NCBI GenBank assembly: GCA_032128415.1
Contig: JAQBGW010000041.1
Span: forward strand, 1 to 18,544
DNA length: 18,544 nt
Source of the DNA: Ga0077527 sp032128415
GTDB lineage: Bacteria > Pseudomonadota > Gammaproteobacteria > Burkholderiales > SG8-41
Reading direction: 5' to 3'
Shown: piece by piece, positions 7,658 to 14,685 of the stretch
Layout: each line of letters starts with the position of its first letter
Position numbering within the stretch: the stretch's first letter is position 1
Program-made: the position numbers and the translations under genes
The notes under the pieces: generated by a model
Database searches by the model: none
Seen by the model: only the letters and a program-made list of their open reading frames with translations
Told to the model about the DNA's origin: nothing

Positions 7658-8053
7658 ATGTTTGATCCCGTATCCATCCCCTTCGGCGCGAAAATGCTGT
7701 TCAACACTGTGAAACTCAAGCCGGGTATCAACCTCGAAGAGGTCGAACTGGCGCTGGGAGAAATGTGCAACGTCGTCAAAAACACTTATGGCGGCGACAA
7801 GGGCGGCTTCATCGCCGGTCAGGTTTTTAAATTCACCGGTTTTCTGTCCGATGAAGGCTCGATGAATGCATTAAAAACCGCCGATGACCATATTGCCATC
7901 GTGACTTACTGGCGGTCGTTTGAAGAGCACGAGAAATCCCACGCCGACGAAGCATTCAATGCCAAGTTTTCAGAGCTGGCAGAAATGTGCACCGAAAGCA
8001 AAGAGCTGGGGTATGAAATGCTCTGGCAGGGTGAGTCAGAGCCCGCACACTGA
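7658..8053 (+). CDS. small ABM-like (dimeric alpha-beta barrel) protein
   Basis: A 131-residue cytoplasmic protein. It contains MLFNTVKLKPGINLEEVELALGE (13-35) as a first strand and helix, then HIAIVTYWRSFEEHEKSHADEAFNAKF (78-104), then a C-terminal GYEMLWQG strand. This order matches antibiotic-biosynthesis-monooxygenase-like dimeric alpha-beta barrels, in which a YWxSxEEHxxSH helix follows the central strand. Members range from cofactor-free monooxygenases to haem-degrading or purely structural proteins, and no catalytic residues can be assigned here. The start has a clear AAGGAG 7 bases upstream. It is oriented with the methyltransferase gene and converges on the PrpD gene, with 20 bases between the stops. 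The fold is a moderate-confidence call and the function is unknown. Confidence 0.7.
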   Translation: MFDPVSIPFGAKMLFNTVKLKPGINLEEVELALGEMCNVVKNTYGGDKGGFIAGQVFKFTGFLSDEGSMNALKTADDHIAIVTYWRSFEEHEKSHADEAFNAKFSELAEMCTESKELGYEMLWQGESEPAH

Positions 8054-8059
8054 TGTGAC

Positions 8060-8094
8060 CGGGCTGCTGTCCGCTAGACGATAGCCGCAGCCCG
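8060..8094. terminator. possible bidirectional terminator hairpin between convergent genes
   Basis: CGGGCTGC (8060-8067) and GCAGCCCG (8087-8094) are perfect inverted repeats around a 19-base loop. They lie between, and partly in the end of, the two convergent genes. Neither side has a T-tract, so intrinsic termination would be weak. The placement is what supports the call. Confidence 0.4.
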
Positions 8095-9429
8095 CGCAAT
8101 AACCCCGGCATCCGGCAACGACTCCACTGACCAGCACAGGCGAATCACTTCACTGCTCTGCTGTGCGGTCAGGATGCCCTCGGCCAACCCGCGGAACTTC
8201 GCTTCCAGGTCCGCGTCGCTCATCGGACGTTCCAGCGTGCCCAGCGCATGTTCGACGCGGCGCTCGACGGTGCGCCCATCCGTCAGCCGGATGGACACGT
8301 GCGATTGGACGCGACCGATACTCGCGTCTGACTCGATGTGTATCTTCCGCCGCAACGCCACCACCTCGGGATCGCGCACGCAGGCATCGCTGAACTGCGC
8401 CTCACCCGCCATACCGAAACGCAAGGCAACTGCGGCGGCATGAAACACGCTGAACTTGCCTTCGAGCCCGGTCTGCGGATTCTCCTTCGCAGTCAGCTCC
8501 AGCACTATCGGTGAGACTTTAATGTCCACGCGCTCGATCATCTCCGGCGTGAGCCCATGCTCGTTGCGCAACTGGATGCAGCCGTCGATCGTGCCGTGCA
8601 CCACCAGTCCGCAGGCAAAGGGCTTGTACATATTGGATGACAGCTCGTAACGCTTGCCCCACTCCGCGGTGATTACGGATGCGTCGAATTTGGTGGACAG
8701 CACATGCGCAAATCCGCGCGGCGCCTCGATGCCCTGATCCGAACTGGTGAAGTTTTTGGAGGCCAGCAGCGCCGCCGTCAACCCATTCTGAGCCGCGCGC
8801 CCCGGATGCAGGCTTTTGCACATCGACCCGAACATCTCGCGCAGACCGGACGACTGTGTCGCTGCGATCCCCAGCGCCCACACCATCTGCTGCTCGTTGA
8901 GACCGAGCAGCTTGCCCGCCGCCGCGGCCGCACCGAACACACCGGCCGTTCCCGTGATGTGCCAGCCAACCATGTAATGCTCGGGAAAAACCGACAGCCC
9001 GACGCGGCATTCCGTCTCGACACCGACGATAAAGGCGTGAATCAGATCCGCGCCACTGAAACTTTTCCATTCCGCAAGCGCGAGCAGCGCCGGCATGACC
9101 GGCGCGCTGAGATGGATGGTCTGGACGTGCGTATCGTCAAAATCAAACACATGCGAGCTGATGCCGTTGATCAACGCCGCATGCAAAATGTCCATGCGCT
9201 CGCTGCGGCCGAGAATGCCGGCCTGCGGCGCACCGGCAAACGGCAGCACGGCAGCGAGCGCGTTGTTAACCGTTTCATGGCGCGATGCGCCGATGGCACA
9301 GCCACACCAATTGAGCAGCGCGCGCGCCGCTTCGTGGCGTACCGGCGCGGGAATATCTTCGAGCTTTGACTGCAGAATGTAGCGGGCCAGATTACGGGTA
9401 GCGCCAGCGGTTGTTTCTTGCGACATCAT
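8074..9429 (-). CDS. MmgE/PrpD family protein (2-methylcitrate dehydratase / aconitate decarboxylase-like)
   Basis: A 451-residue protein of the usual MmgE/PrpD length. Visible family motifs are HVFDFDDTHVQTIHLSAPVM (93-112), GWHITGTAGVFGAAAAAGKLLGL (about 155-177) and MCKSLHPGRAAQNG (about 203-216). These hold the conserved Asp, His and Lys that line the active site in cis-aconitate decarboxylase-type structures. The family dehydrates 2-methylcitrate, decarboxylates cis-aconitate or acts on related tricarboxylates, and many catabolic-cluster members have unknown substrates. ATG at 9429 is preferred because AGGG lies 5 bases upstream. GTG at 9435 and ATG at 9426 are alternatives. It lies downstream of PhyH and a 19-codon ORF on the same strand. 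No prpB, prpC or acnD is nearby, so a true methylcitrate cycle role is unlikely. Confidence 0.9.
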   Translation of the reverse strand: MMSQETTAGATRNLARYILQSKLEDIPAPVRHEAARALLNWCGCAIGASRHETVNNALAAVLPFAGAPQAGILGRSERMDILHAALINGISSHVFDFDDTHVQTIHLSAPVMPALLALAEWKSFSGADLIHAFIVGVETECRVGLSVFPEHYMVGWHITGTAGVFGAAAAAGKLLGLNEQQMVWALGIAATQSSGLREMFGSMCKSLHPGRAAQNGLTAALLASKNFTSSDQGIEAPRGFAHVLSTKFDASVITAEWGKRYELSSNMYKPFACGLVVHGTIDGCIQLRNEHGLTPEMIERVDIKVSPIVLELTAKENPQTGLEGKFSVFHAAAVALRFGMAGEAQFSDACVRDPEVVALRRKIHIESDASIGRVQSHVSIRLTDGRTVERRVEHALGTLERPMSDADLEAKFRGLAEGILTAQQSSEVIRLCWSVESLPDAGVIARAAAIV

Positions 9430-9439
9430 GCTCACCCTG

Positions 9440-9499
9440 TCAATCGGCTTTCACGCCAGAAGCCGCCAGCACTGCAGCGATGGGCGGAAGTTTGAACAT
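9440..9499 (-). CDS. possible 19-residue peptide gene ahead of the PrpD gene
   Basis: ATG at 9499 is preceded by a perfect AGGAGG with a 5-base spacer, the strongest ribosome site in this part of the window. It encodes MFKLPPIAAVLAASGVKAD and stops with TGA 10 bases before the PrpD ATG, in a different frame. It could be a translated leader that couples or controls PrpD translation, a free small protein, or the relic of a longer gene. The peptide is mildly hydrophobic in the middle but too short for a convincing membrane span. No homology is known to me. Confidence 0.5.
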   Translation of the reverse strand: MFKLPPIAAVLAASGVKAD

Positions 9500-9546
9500 G
9501 GATTCCTCCTGTTTCATTTGTTGGACAGCAATGACGCAGATACGGA

Positions 9547-10422
9547 TCAATACACCATCCCCGCAGCCGCTTCCCGCGGCAGGTCGCGCTCGGCTACGTC
9601 GAGCTGCTCATAGAACGATTCGATGTAAGCCTTGAACGTGGTGTCGTGGCGCTGCATTTCGATTTCGCCGAAATCCATCTGCGGCGGCGGCTGCAGATCA
9701 AAGTGCCCGTGCGCATCTTTGCCGCGCACCAGGCACGCCGGCATGCGTCGTTTGCCGACGTAGCGGGTACGCGTCGGGATATAGCTCAGCGCCAGCCCCA
9801 CCCGTCGTTCATCCGAGCGGTTGGGCTGCGACTGATGCACCACGCAGGTGTGGTGAAACGAAAACTGCCCCGGCTTGAGGATCGCGCGGTCGATTTGCGA
9901 CTGGTCGAACCACTCGACGATAATCTGCCCAGCGGTGTTGACGCTGTTCTTGATGAGACCGCTTTTCTGCTGCAACTGGCCGCGGATGTGGCTGCCAACC
10001 GCGAATTCCACCGGGCCGGATTCGGGCGTAACGTTGCATAGCGCAACCCATGCGGTGACATGGTCATACGGCCGCAGTCCGAAGTAAGTCGAATCCTGAT
10101 GCCAGGCAGCGATGCCCTCACTCCTCGGCTCCTTGATGAAAAAGCGGCTGGTATAGAGCAGGATGTCGGGGCCGAGCAGATCTTCAACGGCATCGACTAT
10201 CGCCGGCGTGCGCGCCAGCTCATCGACCCAGCGGCACATGAAATGCAGATTGCCGCGGTATTTTTTGTCGATCGCCATCAGCGAACCGCCGAGATGCTCC
10301 TCGGTCTTGCGCAATTCCTCCTGATAAAGCGCGACTTCGGCTGCGCTTAATCCATCCAGCGGATGCAGGCATCCATTGGCACGGAAATCCTTGATCTGCT
10401 GGACATTCAGTTTTTTCGGCAT
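9547..10422 (-). CDS. phytanoyl-CoA dioxygenase (PhyH) family oxygenase
   Basis: A 291-residue protein of the Fe(II)/2-oxoglutarate-dependent PhyH family. The iron-binding HxD is His108/Asp110 in AAWHQDSTYFG. The distal histidine is most likely His196 in FHHTCVVHQSQPNRSDERRVGL, where Arg206 or Arg207 would bind 2-oxoglutarate. Upstream TSRFFIKEP (91-99) is the usual co-substrate strand. Members hydroxylate acyl-CoAs, free acids or small metabolites next to a carbonyl or elsewhere, so the family alone does not give the substrate. ATG at 10422 has GGAGG 7 bases upstream. The open frame continues to 10521, but that part is across the divergent promoter region. It is first in a minus-strand unit with the short ORF and PrpD. 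Confidence 0.9.
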   Translation of the reverse strand: MPKKLNVQQIKDFRANGCLHPLDGLSAAEVALYQEELRKTEEHLGGSLMAIDKKYRGNLHFMCRWVDELARTPAIVDAVEDLLGPDILLYTSRFFIKEPRSEGIAAWHQDSTYFGLRPYDHVTAWVALCNVTPESGPVEFAVGSHIRGQLQQKSGLIKNSVNTAGQIIVEWFDQSQIDRAILKPGQFSFHHTCVVHQSQPNRSDERRVGLALSYIPTRTRYVGKRRMPACLVRGKDAHGHFDLQPPPQMDFGEIEMQRHDTTFKAYIESFYEQLDVAERDLPREAAAGMVY

Positions 10423-10590
10423 GACAGGGCCTCCACCAGCCCTCAAGTTTGCATGCGACCCCGACACATAGTGGTCGCCATTCGTGAACAAAATTTGTCG
10501 TGATAGTATAGCCATGAACAATTGCTGGCGACACCAAAGTCATGGCGGATTTCATCTACCGCCGCCAGCCCGCATCGCCGGAATCCATCG
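10423..10590. promoter_or_regulatory. divergent promoter/operator region between phyH-like and maoC-like genes
   Basis: This 168-base gap must serve both directions. On the minus strand TATACT (10510-10505) is a good -10 for the PhyH gene, but no good -35 is seen. Just downstream of it lies the perfect 11-base palindrome ACAAAATTTGT (10488-10498), placed where a repressor could block transcription. TGAACAA recurs at 10485 and 10515. TAGTAT (10504-10509) could serve as a plus-strand -10. The regulator is not in the window. Confidence 0.35.
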
Positions 10591-11448
10591 ATGGCCATCA
10601 ACTACGAACAACTCCTCAACTGGGACATTCCACAAGTTGAACAGACGCTGACCCGGCGTGACACCATGCTCTACGCGCTGGGCGTCGGCCTCGGTGCCGA
10701 CCCGACGGACACGCAGCAACTGCAGTTCGTCTATGAAGAACACCTGCAAGCGCTGCCGACGATGGCCATCATCCTCGGTTCTCCGGGGCCGTGGCATGCC
10801 GCACCCGGCACCGGCGTCACGCGCAGTCACGTGGTGCATGGCGAACAGGGCTTTGTCATTCATCGCACATTGCCGGTTGAAGGCGTCATCATTGGCAAGA
10901 CGCGCGTCACCGCAGTGCTCGACAAGGGCCGCGACAAAGGCGCGTTGCTGGTCACTGCCTGCGACGTGCGCGATAAAGCGAGCAACGAATTAATCTGCAC
11001 CCTGACCTCCACCACATTCTGCCGCGCCGACGGCGGTTTCGGCGGGCCGTCGGGCCCGGTGCAACCACCCCACCCGATTCCGGAAACGCCGGCGCAGCAC
11101 ATTTGTGAATTGCCAACGCTGCCGCAGGCTGCGCTGATCTATCGCCTGTCCGGCGACTACAACCCGTTGCACGCCGATCCTGCTTACGCGCAAAAAGCCG
11201 GATTCAAAATGCCGATTCTCCATGGCCGCGCCACCTTCAGCGTGGTGGGCCATGCGCTGCTGAAAACGTTGTGCGGCTATGATCCCGCGCGGTTGAAAAG
11301 CATGGCAGGCCGTTTCTCGTCACCGGTATATCCCGGCGAAACCATCCGCACGGAAATGTGGATGAATGGGAACATCGCTACTTTCCGCGCCACCGTACCG
11401 GCGCGCGGTGTGACGGTGCTTAATAATGGTCGCGCCGAGATAACATAA
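10591..11448 (+). CDS. MaoC-like (R)-specific enoyl-CoA hydratase
   Basis: A 285-residue protein, the size of a double-hotdog MaoC-type hydratase 2. The C-terminal hotdog carries the signature YRLSGDYNPLHADP (184-197), with the catalytic pair Asp189 and His194, followed by GFKMPILHGRATFSVVGHAL. The N-terminal half is the decayed hotdog that usually shapes the acyl pocket. Such enzymes add water to trans-2-enoyl-CoA to give (R)-3-hydroxyacyl-CoA. ATG at 10591 is chosen because homology starts there, although the Shine-Dalgarno is poor (CGGAA). It begins a long plus-strand array and is followed 43 bases later by an SDR. That pair mirrors the hydratase and dehydrogenase domains of eukaryotic MFE-2, so the two probably act in sequence. 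Confidence 0.92.
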   Translation: MAINYEQLLNWDIPQVEQTLTRRDTMLYALGVGLGADPTDTQQLQFVYEEHLQALPTMAIILGSPGPWHAAPGTGVTRSHVVHGEQGFVIHRTLPVEGVIIGKTRVTAVLDKGRDKGALLVTACDVRDKASNELICTLTSTTFCRADGGFGGPSGPVQPPHPIPETPAQHICELPTLPQAALIYRLSGDYNPLHADPAYAQKAGFKMPILHGRATFSVVGHALLKTLCGYDPARLKSMAGRFSSPVYPGETIRTEMWMNGNIATFRATVPARGVTVLNNGRAEIT

Positions 11449-11491
11449 ATACCTGTTTATAATAAATAAGTTAAATAATAATGAGCATCTC
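11449..11491 (+). promoter_or_regulatory. AT-rich gap with -10-like TATAAT before the SDR gene
   Basis: This short stretch is strikingly A+T rich compared with its neighbours and holds a perfect TATAAT at 11458-11463. No matching -35 is found 16-18 bases upstream. A four-codon ORF (ATG at 11481) overlaps the SDR start by ATGA. It may be an internal promoter or only a low-structure translation leader. Confidence 0.3.
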
Positions 11492-12415
11492 ATGACTGAC
11501 TCAAAAATGATGGCCGGCAAGGTCGTAGTGGTCACCGGCGCCGGTCGCGGTATCGGCGCAGCGATTGCAAAAATGGCGGCGGAGCACGGTGCAAAAGTCG
11601 TGGTCAATGACATCGGCGTAGCGCTCGACGGCGCCGGCGGCGACCAGACCCCGGCTGAGGACGTGGTCAACGCAATCAAAAAGGCCGGTGGTGAGGCCGT
11701 CGCCAACACCGACAGCGTCGCGCAGTTCAGCAGTGCCGCCAAAATCATTCAATGCGCGATGGACACTTACGGACGCATCGATGGTGTGGTCAATAACGCC
11801 GGCATCCTGCGCGACGTGATTTTCCACAAAATGTCCGAAGACGACTGGGATTCGGTGATCAACGTGATGTTGAAAGGCGCTTTCAACTGTTCGCGCCATG
11901 CGGCTGATCATTTCCGCAAACAGGAATCCGGCGCCTTCGTGCACATGACCTCGACCTCCGGCCTGATCGGCGCCATGGGCCAGGCCAATTACAGTGCGGC
12001 CAAGCTCGGCATGGTGGCGTTGTCGAAATCCATCGCGGTCGATATGTCGCGTTTCAATGTCCGCTCGAACTGCATCGCACCGGTAGCGTGGACGCGCATG
12101 ACCGCGTCCATTCCGCCCAAGGATCCGGCAACTGCGAAACGCGTTGAGCAGCGCAAGCAGGTCACCGCCGAGCACAACGCCCCGCTCGCCGTATTCCTGC
12201 TGAGCGATGCAGCCAAAGACGTCAACGCCCAGATATTTTCGACACGCAAGAATGAAATTTTCCTGATGAGCCAGTCGCGACCACTGCGCGGCATCCATCG
12301 CGCCGACGGCTGGACGCCGCAGCGTTGCGCCGAACACATGTTGCCGGCGCTAAAAAGCGAATTTTATGCGCCGACCGAACGCACGGCCGATGTGTTCCCG
12401 TGGGATTCGATTTAA
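11492..12415 (+). CDS. short-chain dehydrogenase, probable (3R)-hydroxyacyl-CoA dehydrogenase
   Basis: A 307-residue classical SDR. The cofactor motif TGAGRGIG spans 15-22, Asp40 at the end of the second strand favours NAD over NADP, NNAG lies at 101-104, and the catalytic residues are Asn124, Ser154, Tyr167 and Lys171 (NYSAAK). The sequence is close in style to the N-terminal dehydrogenase of MFE-2/HSD17B4, including the VVVNDIGVALDG segment with its insert before helix C. The last 60 residues (from about 245, IFSTRKNEIFLM onward) form an extension beyond the core SDR fold. It would oxidise the product of the adjacent MaoC hydratase to 3-oxoacyl-CoA. The start is ATG 11492 with a weak ribosome site. 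Confidence 0.9.
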   Translation: MTDSKMMAGKVVVVTGAGRGIGAAIAKMAAEHGAKVVVNDIGVALDGAGGDQTPAEDVVNAIKKAGGEAVANTDSVAQFSSAAKIIQCAMDTYGRIDGVVNNAGILRDVIFHKMSEDDWDSVINVMLKGAFNCSRHAADHFRKQESGAFVHMTSTSGLIGAMGQANYSAAKLGMVALSKSIAVDMSRFNVRSNCIAPVAWTRMTASIPPKDPATAKRVEQRKQVTAEHNAPLAVFLLSDAAKDVNAQIFSTRKNEIFLMSQSRPLRGIHRADGWTPQRCAEHMLPALKSEFYAPTERTADVFPWDSI

Positions 12416-12424
12416 GATCAAAAG

Positions 12425-12571
12425 CAGTCACAGAGAGCACAGAGAAGGTCAAAGACAAAGAGCAAGGAGATTTTCTGCACAATTTCTGGCACAACAAATC
12501 ACACGGCTCATTCCGACCATCTCGACAACTACGGGTTCTCCTCTGTGAACTCTGCGTCCTCTGTGGCTAAA
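12425..12571. repeat. CACAGAG-type intergenic element with imperfect inverted ends (MITE-like)
   Basis: The left end (12429-12446) has two CACAGAG-type heptads. The right end (12536-12565) has three on the opposite strand, giving imperfect terminal inverted repeats around about 90 bases of non-coding DNA. Degenerate CACAGAG/CTCTGTG strings of this sort are widespread as dispersed intergenic repeats in bacterial genomes. The element fills the 181-base gap between the SDR and crotonase genes. Short reading frames here have no coding character and no transposase is present. Confidence 0.55.
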
Positions 12572-12596
12572 AAGGTTTTGACTCAATAGGTCCCTC

Positions 12597-13367
12597 ATGA
12601 ACGTACGTTATGAAAAAAACAACGGCATCGCCACGCTGACGCTGGATCGGCCGGATCGCCTGAACGCCATGGCCGATCCGATGTGGGATGCGCTGTATGG
12701 GCACATCCACACCATCGCCGCAGACGACGACATTCGCGCGGTGATACTCAAGGGTGAAGGCCGTGCCTTCTGTTCCGGCGGTGATGTCGCCGGCATGGCG
12801 AAGGCGGATATCGTCTCTGGTCGTGCGCGCTCACAAAAACGCCACCGCACCATTATCGCCCTCTACAACCTCGACAAGCCGGTGATCGCAGCAACCCGCG
12901 GCGCGGTGTACGGCATCGGCAACGCGCTGGCGCTGGCCTGCGACCTGATCGTCGCCTCAGACACCACAAAATTCTCGATGGCGTTCAAGAAAGTCGGCGT
13001 GGTGCCTGATGGCGGCGCAATTTTCTTCATGGTGCAGCGTCTGGGAATCGCCCAGGCCAAGGAACTGGTCTATACCGCACGCGTATTCGATGCTCATGAA
13101 GCCCAGAGCCTGGGTCTGGTGTCACGCGTAGTGCCCGACGCCGAACTCGAATCCGCAGCCACTGCACTGGCGACTGAATTCGCCGAATCAGCGAGCTACG
13201 CCCTGGCGCTCGCCAAGAAAATGTTTCAGGCCATGGCCGTGCCAACCCTCGAACAATTATGCGAAATGGAAACGCTGGCCTCCGGCATTGTGCGCCTGAC
13301 GCATGATCATCAGGAGGGCGTGGCGGCGTTCAAGGAAAAACGTCCGCCGAAGTTTCTGGGCAAATAG
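12597..13367 (+). CDS. crotonase-fold enoyl-CoA isomerase/hydratase family protein (PaaG-like active site)
   Basis: A 256-residue crotonase family protein. The first oxyanion-hole region is AFCSGGDVAGM (57-67) and the second GAVYGIGNALALACDLIVAS (102-121). Aligned by eye with rat mitochondrial enoyl-CoA hydratase, the two catalytic glutamates are replaced: Glu144 by Ala and Glu164 by Phe. Instead, VGVVPDGGAIFF carries Asp138 at the place of the aspartate proposed to be catalytic in PaaG-type isomerases. This points to double-bond isomerisation or another proton-shuttle reaction rather than classical hydration, which the MaoC protein would already provide. ATG at 12597 has a weak AGG ribosome site. 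It lies 18 bases before the MFS gene. Confidence 0.9.
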   Translation: MNVRYEKNNGIATLTLDRPDRLNAMADPMWDALYGHIHTIAADDDIRAVILKGEGRAFCSGGDVAGMAKADIVSGRARSQKRHRTIIALYNLDKPVIAATRGAVYGIGNALALACDLIVASDTTKFSMAFKKVGVVPDGGAIFFMVQRLGIAQAKELVYTARVFDAHEAQSLGLVSRVVPDAELESAATALATEFAESASYALALAKKMFQAMAVPTLEQLCEMETLASGIVRLTHDHQEGVAAFKEKRPPKFLGK

Positions 13368-13385
13368 TTTCCCGGAAAACAAACC

Positions 13386-14654
13386 TTGATCTCCACTCCG
13401 CGCAGCAGCGACGGCGCCTGGCTCGCTTGGCTTTGCATGAGCCGTACCAGCTTCGCGCTGATGTTCACCGCCTATGCCGCGGCCATACCGCTGCTGAAAC
13501 CGGACTGGGACATGAGTGCCAGCCAGACCGGGTTGATACAGTCCGCCTGGCATATTGGTTTTCTGTGCTCCCTGGTCGCCGTCGGCTTCCTCGCCGATCG
13601 CTACGGCGCCAAACGCATATTCATCATCTCCAGCGTGGCCGCAAGTGCGAGCTCAATGTTATTCGCCATATTTGCCGACGGATTTCTCAGCGGTTTCATA
13701 CTCTACGGATTGGCCGGATTGTTTTCCGGCGGTTCCTATACGCCAGGACTGACGCTGATCGCCGAACGTTTCAAGTCCGGCAGCCGCGGCCGGGCGATGG
13801 GCTTCTACATTGCTGCGGCATCAGCAGGCTACGCGCTGGCGCTGGTCATCACCGCGGCAATGACGCCGTTGATCGGCTGGCGCGGCGCCTTCATAGTCAA
13901 CGCCACAGGCCCGGTGCTGGGCACCCTGCTCGCGCTGTATGCGCTGCGCGCCACACCGAACACCATACATCCGCGCAATCCCGACAACACCACCGAGCGC
14001 CCGGTGGCCGTTATCCTCGCCAACAAGCCGGCGATGCTGGTGACCTGGGCCTATACCTTTCATGCGTGGGAAATGCTGGGGCTTAAAGCTTGGATGCCGG
14101 CGTTCCTTGCTGCAGCTGCGGCCTACACCACCGGCAGCAGCGCCACCACGGCCGCGAGCCTGGGTGCAGGACTGGCCGCCATCGCCTATGTGGGCAGCGT
14201 CGCAGGCGGCGTTACCGGCGGCTGGTTGTCGGACCGCATGGGGCGCACCTGGACCATACTGGTACTCGCATCGACCAGCGCCGGCTGTTCGCTGGCTCTG
14301 GGCTGGCTGATCGGCCTGCCGCTGTGGCTACTGGTCGTCGTTTGCTTCATTTACAGTTTTGCCTCCGTCGGCGACTCTTCGGTGTTCTCGACGGCAGTGA
14401 CCGAACTGGTGCCGCCGCGCCATATCGGCGCCGCCTATTCAGTGCGCTCGGTGCTGGGTTTCGGCGCCGGTGCCGTGGCGCCGTGGGTGTTCGGCCTGGT
14501 GCTCGACGCCGCCGGCGCGGCGCAGGCCTCGCCGATCGTCACCTGGGGACTGGCATGGTGTTCGCTGGGTGTCATCGCCCTGCTGAGTCCCATCGCCACC
14601 TGGCGGCTGCGACGCATGCCGGAAGCGCTGCAGATGGCCGGCGGAAAACGTTAA
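13386..14654 (+). CDS. MFS transporter, 12 transmembrane segments
   Basis: A 422-residue inner-membrane carrier of the major facilitator superfamily. Motif A appears in the loop between TM2 and TM3 as GFLADRYGAKRIF (67-79) and is echoed in the second half as GGWLSDRMGRTW (about 277-288), as expected for two six-helix repeats. Hydrophobic segments account for about 12 helices. The start is taken as TTG at 13386, since the first helix begins near residue 11. ATG at 13437 would cut into it. The gene lies between enzymes of an acyl-CoA type pathway and an enolase superfamily gene, so it probably imports the organic acid they degrade. Export cannot be excluded. Confidence 0.9.
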   Translation: MISTPRSSDGAWLAWLCMSRTSFALMFTAYAAAIPLLKPDWDMSASQTGLIQSAWHIGFLCSLVAVGFLADRYGAKRIFIISSVAASASSMLFAIFADGFLSGFILYGLAGLFSGGSYTPGLTLIAERFKSGSRGRAMGFYIAAASAGYALALVITAAMTPLIGWRGAFIVNATGPVLGTLLALYALRATPNTIHPRNPDNTTERPVAVILANKPAMLVTWAYTFHAWEMLGLKAWMPAFLAAAAAYTTGSSATTAASLGAGLAAIAYVGSVAGGVTGGWLSDRMGRTWTILVLASTSAGCSLALGWLIGLPLWLLVVVCFIYSFASVGDSSVFSTAVTELVPPRHIGAAYSVRSVLGFGAGAVAPWVFGLVLDAAGAAQASPIVTWGLAWCSLGVIALLSPIATWRLRRMPEALQMAGGKR

Positions 14655-14685
14655 ACTCGCCCATACAAACAATACGCGGAACATC

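Noticed and set aside
8060..8094. Integration (att) site at the inverted repeat between convergent genes
   Set aside because: No integrase, tRNA gene or second copy is present; a terminator-like hairpin explains it more simply.
11501..12337. Minus-strand open frame of 278 codons opposite the SDR gene
   Set aside because: The SDR has every catalytic motif on the plus strand; the opposite frame shows no recognisable domain.
12325..12570. Short plus-strand frames spanning the end of the SDR gene and the CACAGAG repeat
   Set aside because: They cross the SDR stop in another frame and continue through repeat DNA, with no coding features.
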